Both the position numbers and the translations under genes were made by a program. Positions 1-7,477 of a stretch of 14,424 nt of DNA are shown in pieces (position 1 is the first letter of the stretch; each line of letters begins with the position of its first letter). This DNA comes from an uncultured Propionibacteriaceae bacterium (GTDB lineage: Bacteria; Actinomycetota; Actinomycetes; Propionibacteriales; Propionibacteriaceae). The DNA is taken from positions 1-14,424 of the forward strand of contig CALKHV010000191.1 in assembly GCA_937988865.1 (NCBI GenBank), given 5' to 3'. The notes under the pieces were generated by a model, which was not told the DNA's origin, did no database searches, and saw nothing but the letters and a program-made list of their open reading frames with translations.

Positions 1-2
1 TG

Positions 3-2957
3 CCGGTCGGGGTCCGGACCGACTTCGAGACGGTCCTCGGCGAGGATCTGGGTGATGTCCGGGTCCACGACGACGAGCAGGCCGACGTCGCGGCCGGCCA
101 ACTCGACGCCGACGCGTACACGTGGGGCAGCCACATCGTCTTCGCGCGGGGTCAGTTCGCGCCGGGCACGTCTTGGGGGAATCACCTGCTGGCCCACGAA
201 CTTGCCCACGTGCTGACTCGCCGGCACGGGGGTCCCGCCGACCTGAATCGGGGTGGAAAGAAGAAGAAGCGCAAGCCGAAACGCACGGTCACGTCGGTCA
301 CCTGCTACGTCGACCGTAACCTGGTCGTCCTGGAGATCGGCAGGGGCGCCACGCTGACCCTTCCCACCAATCACAACGGTCAGCCGCCCCCCGGGACCTA
401 CCGGATCACCGGCAAGGTCTCCGACCCACCGCTCAGCGGTCGTGCCGACGCACAGGGATGGGTTGTCTCGTGGACCTACCCACCCGATGCCATGTATGTC
501 CTTGCCACCCATTACACGATGTACGTGATCGCGGGCAAGCAGGCCGCTGGCGGCTCCTCGGGTGTCGGCGCCGGTGGTGGGTCGGGTGCCCAGGCCGCCG
601 GCCAGTCCGGATCCGGTGAGGGCCCGGCCGGCAAGCAGGACACGCCGGGCGAGAAGGACAAGCAGGCAGAGAAGGACAAGCAGGGCGAGCAGGGGGGCAC
701 CGGAGCAGGCCAGGGCGGCACCAAGGACGAAAAGAGCGGGGCCGGGACCGGCTCAGGGGGAGGCGGCAAGGCGGACCAGCCCGGCACCGGCGGTGAGCCG
801 ACCGAGCGCACCGGCGTCCAGGGCGGCGGCGACAAGGGAACCGAACAGCCTCGGCTGACTCCGGCGGAGGAACAGGCCTGGCGTGACCTCGTGCGGCTGA
901 TGGGTGCCGATCCGGCCAGCATGGAGGACCCCGCAGAACAGGCCCGGCTGTTCCGCATCCTGCGAGCGGTCGTCATCGATCCGAAGTTCGGCGACGAGGG
1001 TGAATCGTGGGTCCGGTTCGCGCGATTCCTGGAGAAGAACCGCGACCGGATCCAGGGCCGGCTTCGCTCCGGTGACAAGGGCAAGCTCACCCAGGACAAG
1101 CTGGAACGCATTCTGGCCGAGTACGGGGTCTTCGTTGCCGCCGAGCCGACACCCGGCGAGGGGGAACTGCGCTCGGTGCAGGACTTCAACAAGGAGTTCG
1201 CCTACGATCCCGGCTGGGCGCGGCTGTCCAAGGCCGACCGGGACCTGATCATCGCGTTCGCCAAGGCGAGCCCGGAGAGCGTCGCAGAGGGCAAGGTCGA
1301 CTTCCCGCGGCTGACCCCCACCATGAAGATGATCATGGCGCTGAAGGTGGCAGACACCACTTTCCTGGGCGAGGCCCGGGCAGCCGCGAAGGCCGCCTTC
1401 ACCGATCCCACGTTCCTCATCACGATGGTGGTGGTGATGGCCGTCTACGTCGGCCTGTGGCTCACCCCCGATCCCAGCCTGATCACCAAGATCGCCGCGG
1501 GGGCGCTTACCCTGGTGATGCTCGCCCAGTTCGCCTACAGCGACCTTTACGGCTTCGCGAAATCCTTCAGCGCCTTCTCGGACGCGTGTGAGAAGGCGAC
1601 CACCGTCCCGGAGCTGAAGGCCGCGGGCGAGCAGTTCCTGCGCGCGATCGGGCCGGTCGGGTTGGACATCATGATGGCCCTGGTGTTCTGGCGGGTCGGC
1701 AAGCGGGTGGGTCCCAAGCTCAACAAGATCGGCGCCGAACGGGCCGTGGTGCGCGCCGAGGCCACCGTGAAGGCGGTCGAGGCCAAGCCCGGCAGCGGCG
1801 CCACCAGGTCCAGTCCCACCGGGAGCGACGTGGTCACCAGGGCCAAGGCCGCGGCGGCCGATCCTGCACCGAAGTCGGTGCTGGACCAATTGGCCAACGG
1901 ACTGGAACCCGACGCAAAGCGGGGCCTGGACGCCCTGCGCCGCAGCACAGGCGACGCCAAGGCGTTGGAGATTCTGGAGGCGGCCAAGGACCCGGTCCGG
2001 ATGCTGCAGGAGAAGGCACTGACCCCGGTGGAGAAGGCCGCTGTCACCGCCGAACTCGCCGCGGCCCGGATGCGGGCCGCCCGGGCCAAGCTCGTGCAGG
2101 CCGAGATCATCAAGGAACCGCAGTTGCGCGAGCAGATCCGTCGCGAGCAGTATCAGGCGATCCGCAAGGTCCTCAAAGAGGTGGGTGCCCTCGACGGAAC
2201 CGCCTTGAAGGAGGCCATCGCCGCCAAGGACGTGCCCGCCGTCCTGCGGGCCCTGAGGGCCGCACTGCGGACGCTGGACGCGAAGGTGGACTCGACAGCG
2301 GCTCAGTCGGGACTGGCCGAGGCGCTGGGCCGGATCCGGTTGCGTGCCAAGCACATGAGCAATGCGGCCGTGCGGATCGTCTCCAACCTGGTCATCGTCC
2401 GGCACCTGGGCCGGCTCACCATCGGGGACTGGGTCAGGGCCAAGGCAGCCGAACTGAAGAAGCTGGGTAAGAGCGAACCGGAGATCCAGAAGTACCTGGA
2501 CGCCGAGCGTCCCAAGCTGCTGGAGAAGGACGGACAGCTCTATTACACCGAGGGTGAGATCGACGTGGCCGCCCTGGAGCAGACCAAGACCGGCCTGCGT
2601 CCGCTGGAACTGGCCGAGACGAAATCCTCCAAGGGTGCCACCTTCGGCGCCCAGCAGTTGGCCAAGGCCGTGGGGCTGCTGGAGAAGCTGCCGGCCGAGC
2701 AGGACCTGCGGGTGTTCGAGCAGACCGGCCCCAGGCAGTTGGGTACCGACCTGACCAGCCAGCTCGACGTCAGCGGGGCAAAGCCGGCCACCACCACCTT
2801 CGGTCCGGCCGACCGGGCCGGGTTCAGCGAACCGTTCGACTACACCACGGCGCAGCTGGAGGACGTGGCCAAGTCGCTGGTCCGCAACCTGCCGCCCGAC
2901 GAGCCGCCGACGGCGCGGCCGCCTACCGCGCCCCGTGAGGACCGGGACGAACAGTGA
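3..2957 (+). CDS. DUF4157-family eCIS cargo/toxin candidate, 5' end missing
   Basis: The reading frame is open from the window edge, so the N-terminus is missing; 984 residues are visible. Visible residues 1-75 match the DUF4157 pattern (VRVHDDEQAD, then AYTWGSHIVFARGQFAPGT) and end in HELAH at residues 65-69, a zinc-metalloprotease-like HExxH. DUF4157 is a known marker of eCIS-associated proteins, often at the N-terminus of cargo toxins. A basic patch (KKKKRKPKR, about 86-94) follows, then a Gly/Lys/Gln/Glu linker at about 180-285. Hydrophobic segments lie at about 469-488, 493-517 and 545-566, and a long Ala/Lys/Glu-rich helical region runs to about 840. The C-terminus carries GEID (D854) followed by ETK (E872, K874), a spacing like PD-(D/E)XK nucleases. 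Family and cargo role are fairly secure; the nuclease assignment is inference. Confidence 0.85.
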   Translation, partial: PVGVRTDFETVLGEDLGDVRVHDDEQADVAAGQLDADAYTWGSHIVFARGQFAPGTSWGNHLLAHELAHVLTRRHGGPADLNRGGKKKKRKPKRTVTSVTCYVDRNLVVLEIGRGATLTLPTNHNGQPPPGTYRITGKVSDPPLSGRADAQGWVVSWTYPPDAMYVLATHYTMYVIAGKQAAGGSSGVGAGGGSGAQAAGQSGSGEGPAGKQDTPGEKDKQAEKDKQGEQGGTGAGQGGTKDEKSGAGTGSGGGGKADQPGTGGEPTERTGVQGGGDKGTEQPRLTPAEEQAWRDLVRLMGADPASMEDPAEQARLFRILRAVVIDPKFGDEGESWVRFARFLEKNRDRIQGRLRSGDKGKLTQDKLERILAEYGVFVAAEPTPGEGELRSVQDFNKEFAYDPGWARLSKADRDLIIAFAKASPESVAEGKVDFPRLTPTMKMIMALKVADTTFLGEARAAAKAAFTDPTFLITMVVVMAVYVGLWLTPDPSLITKIAAGALTLVMLAQFAYSDLYGFAKSFSAFSDACEKATTVPELKAAGEQFLRAIGPVGLDIMMALVFWRVGKRVGPKLNKIGAERAVVRAEATVKAVEAKPGSGATRSSPTGSDVVTRAKAAAADPAPKSVLDQLANGLEPDAKRGLDALRRSTGDAKALEILEAAKDPVRMLQEKALTPVEKAAVTAELAAARMRAARAKLVQAEIIKEPQLREQIRREQYQAIRKVLKEVGALDGTALKEAIAAKDVPAVLRALRAALRTLDAKVDSTAAQSGLAEALGRIRLRAKHMSNAAVRIVSNLVIVRHLGRLTIGDWVRAKAAELKKLGKSEPEIQKYLDAERPKLLEKDGQLYYTEGEIDVAALEQTKTGLRPLELAETKSSKGATFGAQQLAKAVGLLEKLPAEQDLRVFEQTGPRQLGTDLTSQLDVSGAKPATTTFGPADRAGFSEPFDYTTAQLEDVAKSLVRNLPPDEPPTARPPTAPREDRDEQ
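651..684 (+). repeat. Short direct repeat in the linker of the DUF4157 gene
   Basis: The 16-nt unit GAGAAGGACAAGCAGG occurs at 651-666 and again at 669-684, an 18-nt period. It encodes the repeated EKDKQ motif in the charged, glycine-rich linker. This looks like local tandem duplication in a disordered segment rather than a regulatory or mobile feature. Confidence 0.7.
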
Positions 2958-2970
2958 CCGGGGCCGGTCA
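2955..2970. terminator. 16-nt inverted repeat containing both convergent stop codons
   Basis: The sequence TGACCGG-GG-CCGGTCA has 7-nt perfect arms around a 2-nt centre. Its left end is the TGA stop of the plus-strand DUF4157 gene and its right end is the TGA stop of the minus-strand gene. As RNA it could fold from either direction, with about 6 base pairs and a 4-nt loop. There is no U-tract on either side, so it is at best a weak or factor-assisted bidirectional terminator. Only 10 nt separate the two coding regions, leaving no room for a larger terminator. Confidence 0.4.
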
Positions 2971-5900
2971 GTACCCCTGATGGGTCTGGTCCCAGACCGT
3001 CGAATATCGCGCCCGCAGGATGGCCGGGTCGGGTCCGCGCAGCCAATCGCCCAGGGCGTGCCTGGTGACCAGTACCTCATTGCGTTCCCGCAGCTTGTCC
3101 CAGGCGCTGAGCAACCCCTTGGCGTCGCTGAGGGCCGTGTTCGCCTCGCTCGCGTTGTACACGCTCTTGGCGTACAGGTGGTGGGCCTTCTCCACCAGGC
3201 GGTGGATGTCTGCGTTGTGCCGCCACATCTGGTCGAAGTTCGTCCGGGCCTCGGTCTGGCCCAGCTGAGCGTCGCGGGTGCGCTTGTCGTCCTCGGCTGC
3301 TCTGGTGGCCGCTGCCAGGTCGGCGTCCCGCTGGGCGGCGGCGGCCGGGTCGACCTTGCCGCCCTTGACCGGCAACGGCGCCGAGGCGCGGGTGGCGATG
3401 GTCGACTCCGCTATCCGCTCCTGGGTGGCCGAGATCTCGTTGCGCACCGCGGTGAGCCGGGTGACGATCCGCCCCATCATCTCGGCGTGCATCCCAGCGG
3501 TGGTGAACTGGGCGGCCTGGTCCTTCAGCCCGTCATGCAGCGCCTGCAGCTTGCCCTGGATCGCCTGGAGGTCGGTCAGCGCCTTGCCGTACAGCTCGGC
3601 GACGCTCGCCGGGTCGAACCCTCCGGCGGGGCCGGCGGTCAGCGCGGCGTCCGCGGCCTTCAGGGACTTGGAGTCGCGGATCTGGTCCTGTACCACGTAC
3701 CGCCTGAAGTCGGCCTCGAACCCGGCCAGCGGGCCTGGGAAGGCCGCCATCACCCCGCCCTGGCCGCCCGTGCCGCGAACGAGCGAGTCGGTGGCGTCCA
3801 GCCGGTCGGGGTCGGCCTTCGCGTTCCACGTCGCCAGGGCCTGTTGTACCTTGTGGGCGTCGTATTCGTAGTGCCCGTTGCGGCCATCGGCGTCCACCTT
3901 CCAGCGGCTCGCCCGCTGGATGGCAAACATCGCCGCGCGCCAGTCGGGCATCCGTGCCGGCGAGGACACCTTCGCCATCCAGGCGCGCTCGTCGTGGGCC
4001 TGCCAGACGATCCAGTCGTAGTCCTCATTGCCGTAGTGCAGGCCCCGGTCGACGGTCTTGTCGGTCTTGATGAGTGAACCCGGACCGTCGGTGACCACCT
4101 TGAGGGGGTCCTGCAGGTTCTTCACGGCCTGCCAGGTCTTGGCGGCGCTGAAGGTCGTCGACCCCCGCTCCGACTTGCCGGACGACCGGGCCTCGTCGTT
4201 GGCGCCGGCCTTGTCCTCGACCGACCCGGTGAAGGTGCGCTGGTCGGTCGCCGAGATGTCGACGGTGCCGACCCCGACCGATCCGCCGGTGTCACTGGCC
4301 CCCGAGTAGGTCGCCCCCGTCCGGGAACCCGACTCGTCGTAATCGACCTTCTCGGCATACGTCCCGGTGCCGGCCAGCTTGAGGTTCACCGGGCCGACGC
4401 TGAGGCCGAGCTTTTCGGTGTCGGTCTTGCCGGCCAACTCGGAGCGACCCTTCATGAACGTCGGGTACTTGTTCCACAGCCGCACCAGGTCGCTCACGGT
4501 CGTGGCACCGAGAAGTTCGGCAATCACCGCCTTGTTGCCGCTGGGCACGTGGAAGAGGTAGACCTTGCCCGCACTGATCCCCAGGTCCCGGCCATAGCTG
4601 CCGCCGGCCAGGCCCAGTTTGAGGTTGGCGCCGTAGGAGTCGGTGTCCACCTGATTCACCGTCATCGACACGTCGACCGACTCCTCGTCGGAGCCGGTCA
4701 CCCGCGAGGTCACCTGGCTCTTGGACGTGCGCCCGTAGGAGCCTCCTAGTTCGACGTCCCCTGCCGTCGCCTTGACCGCAATCCCGCCACTCAGCGTCCG
4801 GTCGCTGCTGTGCTCCTGGTACTCGTCCTTGCCCAGTTTTGCGGCGTCCGCCGCGACCTGGTCGGGAGTGCGGGACTGCCAGGCCCTGCCGACGTTGCCC
4901 CAACCGTCCCGGAACCCGGCCTGGAGCATCCGGTGTTCGGGCAGCGAACCGCCCTCGCCGTTCTGGGCCATGATCGCCAGATACTCCTTGGCCTTCTCGA
5001 TGCTCACCTTGTGGGCGAAGGTGGCCCGCTCGCTGGCGGCGATCCCTCCGGTGACGCTGACGCCGACCTTGTCCTTGGTGGCCGCATCCGCGGCCCCGGG
5101 GCTCAGAGCGCCGCTGCTGGGGTCGGCACCCGGGGTCATCGCGCCGGCCGTTCCGACGCTGACCCCCACGCTGCCTGACAACACGATGCTGGTGATCAGC
5201 AGCACCTGCTCGGGGTTGGCGTCGATCTTCTTCACGTTGACGAACCAGCGGCCGCCGCCACCCGACTTCATCCCCAGGTCCAGCCCCTTGCGGGTGTAGG
5301 TGTTGTCGGCGGCGAAATCGCCGCCGAGACCGGTGCCCAATTCCTTGTCGTTGTACAAGCCCGCGCCGCCGCTCACCGACCGCGTGGTGCCCTTGGTCAG
5401 CGTCCCCTCCTCGTCGACCGTCCCCTTCTTGCGCGACGCGCTGAGGCCCACTGTCGCCACACCGTCCCCGCGTTTCAACGCCACCGCCTGGGTCTTGGAG
5501 GTGAGCTGATCGCCGTCCTGGGAGGACTTGGTGGTGCCGCGGGAGGCCCCGGACGAGTCGATGGTCACCTTGGAGGAGTCGGTCGTCACCTGCTTCTTGC
5601 CGTCCCCACCGGGGGCCACGGTGAGCTTGTCACGCACCTCGTCGCGGGTGTAGCCGGGGGTGGCGCCCAGCACGCTGACGGTGTGGGTGGTGCCCTGTTC
5701 GTGCTCCTCCTTGCGGTCCCCCTGGACCGTGCTCTTCTTGGTCGTCGTGCCCGAGGTCACCGTCAGGTTCGCCCCGGTCGCGTCGAAACCCACCGAGGAC
5801 GCCGTCGTCACGTCCCTGGTGATCGCCTTCGGACGCCCCGAGGGGTCGATCTCCAGCGAGAGTTCGGTCTCGACGCCGGCCTTGGTGAGCCGATTCTTCG

Positions 5901-6420
5901 CATAGGTCCAGCCCCGCGGTAGCCGCGGATCGTCGACGCGTTCCTCGGCGAGCAGCCGGCTGCCCGATGTCGTGAACTGGTACCCGGTCTGCACCCAGAT
6001 GCCACGCCGGGCGATGATCTCGTTGAACTCGGATCCGCCGGCGGACGGGTTCGCGAGCGTCCGCAGGTCCTTGGTGGCAATCGCGAACACCGCGCCGGCC
6101 TTCGCGGCCTCGGCGCGGGCATTGTCGCGGATGGCGGCGTCCGGCTGGCTCAGGCCGCCGGCCGGATTGTCGGTGCGCTCGCGGGCGTCCAGCATCGCGA
6201 CCACGTCCAGGTTGAAGTCCCGCCACACCATCGCGCCGTGGCGCTCCTGTTCGATCCGTCCCTGCATCATGGCGACGGCCGAGCGTCCGGGCATGGTGGC
6301 CGGACCCATCGGCGGCATCGGGATGGGCTGGGCATCGAGCACCGGCGCCGTGACTGCGGGCTTGTGGGCCGGTGGTGTGCTGCCGGCATCGGTCCTGACC
6401 CGCTCGCCGTCCTCTGCCAT
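2968..6420 (-). CDS. Giant (1150 aa) unclassified eCIS-linked protein, possible cargo
   Basis: I do not recognise the family. The ATG at 6420-6418 (MAEDGERVRTDAG) is chosen because it is preceded by a weak AGGG ribosome site; the frame stays open further upstream but there runs antisense to the DUF4255 gene. Residues 10-45 are proline-rich and probably disordered (PPAHKPAV, PIPMPPMGP). Residues from about 185 to 745 are rich in Ser/Thr/Gly/Asp with alternating beta-type patterns (VTTASSVGF, GGSYGRTSKS, LGLSVGPVNLKLAG), broken by an uncharged hydrophobic stretch at about 405-428 (VLLITSIVLSGSVGVSV). Residues 760-840 are Trp-rich (DWIVWQAHDERAWMAK). The rest is mainly helical, with coiled-coil-like sequence at about 941-1007. 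No signal peptide is evident. It sits between the DUF4157 gene and the structural operon, opposed to both, which suggests a separately controlled cargo or accessory protein; function unknown. Confidence 0.7.
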   Translation of the reverse strand: MAEDGERVRTDAGSTPPAHKPAVTAPVLDAQPIPMPPMGPATMPGRSAVAMMQGRIEQERHGAMVWRDFNLDVVAMLDARERTDNPAGGLSQPDAAIRDNARAEAAKAGAVFAIATKDLRTLANPSAGGSEFNEIIARRGIWVQTGYQFTTSGSRLLAEERVDDPRLPRGWTYAKNRLTKAGVETELSLEIDPSGRPKAITRDVTTASSVGFDATGANLTVTSGTTTKKSTVQGDRKEEHEQGTTHTVSVLGATPGYTRDEVRDKLTVAPGGDGKKQVTTDSSKVTIDSSGASRGTTKSSQDGDQLTSKTQAVALKRGDGVATVGLSASRKKGTVDEEGTLTKGTTRSVSGGAGLYNDKELGTGLGGDFAADNTYTRKGLDLGMKSGGGGRWFVNVKKIDANPEQVLLITSIVLSGSVGVSVGTAGAMTPGADPSSGALSPGAADAATKDKVGVSVTGGIAASERATFAHKVSIEKAKEYLAIMAQNGEGGSLPEHRMLQAGFRDGWGNVGRAWQSRTPDQVAADAAKLGKDEYQEHSSDRTLSGGIAVKATAGDVELGGSYGRTSKSQVTSRVTGSDEESVDVSMTVNQVDTDSYGANLKLGLAGGSYGRDLGISAGKVYLFHVPSGNKAVIAELLGATTVSDLVRLWNKYPTFMKGRSELAGKTDTEKLGLSVGPVNLKLAGTGTYAEKVDYDESGSRTGATYSGASDTGGSVGVGTVDISATDQRTFTGSVEDKAGANDEARSSGKSERGSTTFSAAKTWQAVKNLQDPLKVVTDGPGSLIKTDKTVDRGLHYGNEDYDWIVWQAHDERAWMAKVSSPARMPDWRAAMFAIQRASRWKVDADGRNGHYEYDAHKVQQALATWNAKADPDRLDATDSLVRGTGGQGGVMAAFPGPLAGFEADFRRYVVQDQIRDSKSLKAADAALTAGPAGGFDPASVAELYGKALTDLQAIQGKLQALHDGLKDQAAQFTTAGMHAEMMGRIVTRLTAVRNEISATQERIAESTIATRASAPLPVKGGKVDPAAAAQRDADLAAATRAAEDDKRTRDAQLGQTEARTNFDQMWRHNADIHRLVEKAHHLYAKSVYNASEANTALSDAKGLLSAWDKLRERNEVLVTRHALGDWLRGPDPAILRARYSTVWDQTHQGY

Positions 6421-6433
6421 GCGCCAACCCTGA

Positions 6434-6445
6434 CGCCCGCGGGCG
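6434..6445. promoter_or_regulatory. Perfect 12-bp palindrome before the minus-strand gene
   Basis: CGCCCGCGGGCG is perfectly self-complementary. It lies 13 nt upstream of the minus-strand ATG, just 5' of that gene's weak AGGG ribosome site, so it could be an operator or an mRNA hairpin affecting translation. G+C-rich DNA makes such palindromes less improbable, so the functional call is tentative. Confidence 0.35.
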
Positions 6446-6459
6446 GCCTGGGCAACACC

Positions 6460-6514
6460 GATCACGCCCCGATCACGCGCTGGTGATGGCTCGATGATGG
6501 CCCGGTGATGGGCA
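6460..6514. repeat. Five consecutive imperfect 11-bp repeats
   Basis: The units are GATCACGCCCC (6460-6470), GATCACGCGCT (6471-6481), GGTGATGGCTC (6482-6492), GATGATGGCCC (6493-6503) and GGTGATGGGCA (6504-6514). They abut without gaps, about one helical turn each. Units 2 and 3 also form an inverted pair, ATCAC-N6-GTGAT (6472-6487). The flanking 11-mers do not match. Such helically phased repeats often mark cooperative protein binding, but no specific regulator is recognised. Confidence 0.5.
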
Positions 6515-6523
6515 CCCGGGTGC
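6512..6523. promoter_or_regulatory. Perfect 12-bp palindrome before the structural operon
   Basis: GCACCCGGGTGC is perfectly self-complementary, overlaps the end of the 11-bp repeat array and ends 29 nt upstream of the DUF4255 start codon. Its position suits an operator or a 5'-leader hairpin. It mirrors the palindrome at the other end of the intergenic region. Confidence 0.35.
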
Positions 6524-6541
6524 AATGGGGTTCTACCCGTT

Positions 6542-6546
6542 GGAGG
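6542..6546 (+). promoter_or_regulatory. Ribosome binding site fixing the DUF4255 start
   Basis: GGAGG lies 6 nt upstream of the ATG at 6553. This ideal spacing favours 6553 over in-frame ATG codons at 6505 and 6508, which would lie inside the repeat array and would add residues (MMGTRVQWGSTRW) not expected of the family. Confidence 0.8.
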
Positions 6547-6552
6547 CCGTTG

Positions 6553-7449
6553 ATGCTGGACCAGGTGGACGAACTCATCCGCGCCGTTCTGCTGCGCGAT
6601 GTGGCGTCCCTGACATCGGCCGAACAGGTGCGATTCCAGCCCCCCGATGACGACCTGCGCACCGCCGTCGCGAATCTGGGCCGCAACACCCTGAGCGTCT
6701 ACCTGGTCGACATCCGGGAGAACCGGTCGCTGCGGCAACCCGAATGGCGACTGACCTTCGACGCCTCCGGGCCGCATCGCGAGGTCAGCCCGGCCCGGGT
6801 CGAGTGCCATTACCTGATCAGCGCCTGGAGTCCGGCGACGCTGACCCCTGCCATCGAACCCACCCTGGACGAGCATGCCCTGCTGTACCAGGCGATGGCG
6901 GCCTTGTTCCGGGTGGACCCGCTCAATCCCTCCCAGGTGTTCCCGCCCGGCTCGGGAGCCCTCGCGGCGGTGGACCCGCTGATTCGGGGCGAGGACCTGC
7001 CCACCCGGGTGGTCCCGGCCGAGGGCTGGCCGAAGCTGGGCGAGTTCTGGTCGGCGATGGGGTCCGGCGAGCGGTGGCGGCCCTGCATCTGGTTCACCGT
7101 CACCATTCCGGTCGCCCTCCCACGCCAGGTGGCAGGGCCGCTGGTCACGACACGAATCATCGAGTTCCGACAGGCCGGCGACCCGGAGACCGCCGAACAC
7201 TGGCTGCAGATCGGCGGCACCGTGACCGACGGCTCCGGAGCCGTGGTCGGCGGTGCGTCCGTGCGGCTGGAGGGCGCCGGTGGCGTCCTGGTCGGAACTG
7301 CCGTCACCGAGGCCGACGGACGGTTCACCATCGGCCGGCTCGCCGGGGACGGCTACCGGATCACCGCAGCCAAACCCGGGACGGGACGCGGCAGCGGCAC
7401 GGTGGCGGTGCCCAGTCCCGCCGGCGACTACGACATCACTTTGACCTGA
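6553..7449 (+). CDS. DUF4255 (Pvc16-type) terminator/cap protein with carboxypeptidase-regulatory-like domain
   Basis: The 298-residue product begins MLDQVDELIRAVL and carries the conserved DUF4255/Pvc16 N-terminal pattern over about residues 1-195: VRFQPPDD near 33-40, LSVYLVDIREN near 52-62, LISAW near 92, and HALLYQAMAAL near 110-120. Pvc16-type proteins terminate and cap the tube and sheath at the end distal to the baseplate, and the gene commonly sits next to sheath genes. Residues about 220-298 form a second domain typical of carboxypeptidase-regulatory-like (transthyretin/Ig-like) folds: GGTVTDGSGAVVGGASVRL, TEADGRFTIGRLAGDGYRI. The gene opens the plus-strand operon and is followed after 28 nt by the sheath gene. 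Confidence 0.9.
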   Translation: MLDQVDELIRAVLLRDVASLTSAEQVRFQPPDDDLRTAVANLGRNTLSVYLVDIRENRSLRQPEWRLTFDASGPHREVSPARVECHYLISAWSPATLTPAIEPTLDEHALLYQAMAALFRVDPLNPSQVFPPGSGALAAVDPLIRGEDLPTRVVPAEGWPKLGEFWSAMGSGERWRPCIWFTVTIPVALPRQVAGPLVTTRIIEFRQAGDPETAEHWLQIGGTVTDGSGAVVGGASVRLEGAGGVLVGTAVTEADGRFTIGRLAGDGYRITAAKPGTGRGSGTVAVPSPAGDYDITLT

Positions 7450-7477
7450 CCCCACTGACAACGAAGGAGCGCACACG

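Larger units (their letters stand above)
6421..6552. promoter_or_regulatory. Divergent intergenic control region
   Basis: This 132-nt gap separates the start of the minus-strand giant gene from the start of the structural operon, so both transcription units probably begin here. It holds two perfect 12-bp palindromes (6434-6445 and 6512-6523) on either side of five consecutive 11-bp repeats (6460-6514). I see no convincing -35/-10 pair on either strand; TAGAAC on the minus strand and TTCTAC on the plus strand (both about 6530-6537) are only loose -10 candidates. Regulation by a repressor or activator bound to the array is inferred from the architecture. Confidence 0.5.

Noticed and set aside
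753..3080. Long minus-strand open frame (775 codons) opposite the DUF4157 gene
   Set aside because: It is a GC3-driven shadow of the plus-strand gene with low-complexity Gly/Leu/Arg/Gln composition, crosses the convergent stop region, and has no family signature.
2935..4077. Plus-strand open frame (380 codons) opposite the giant gene
   Set aside because: It has Val/Gly/Leu/Arg-rich shadow composition with no recognisable domain, and overlaps the better-supported minus-strand gene.
6421..7476. 352-residue upstream extension of the giant minus-strand frame
   Set aside because: It runs antisense to the DUF4255 gene and the repeat array, has shadow-type Arg/Pro/Gly composition, and lacks a ribosome site; the ATG at 6420 is better.
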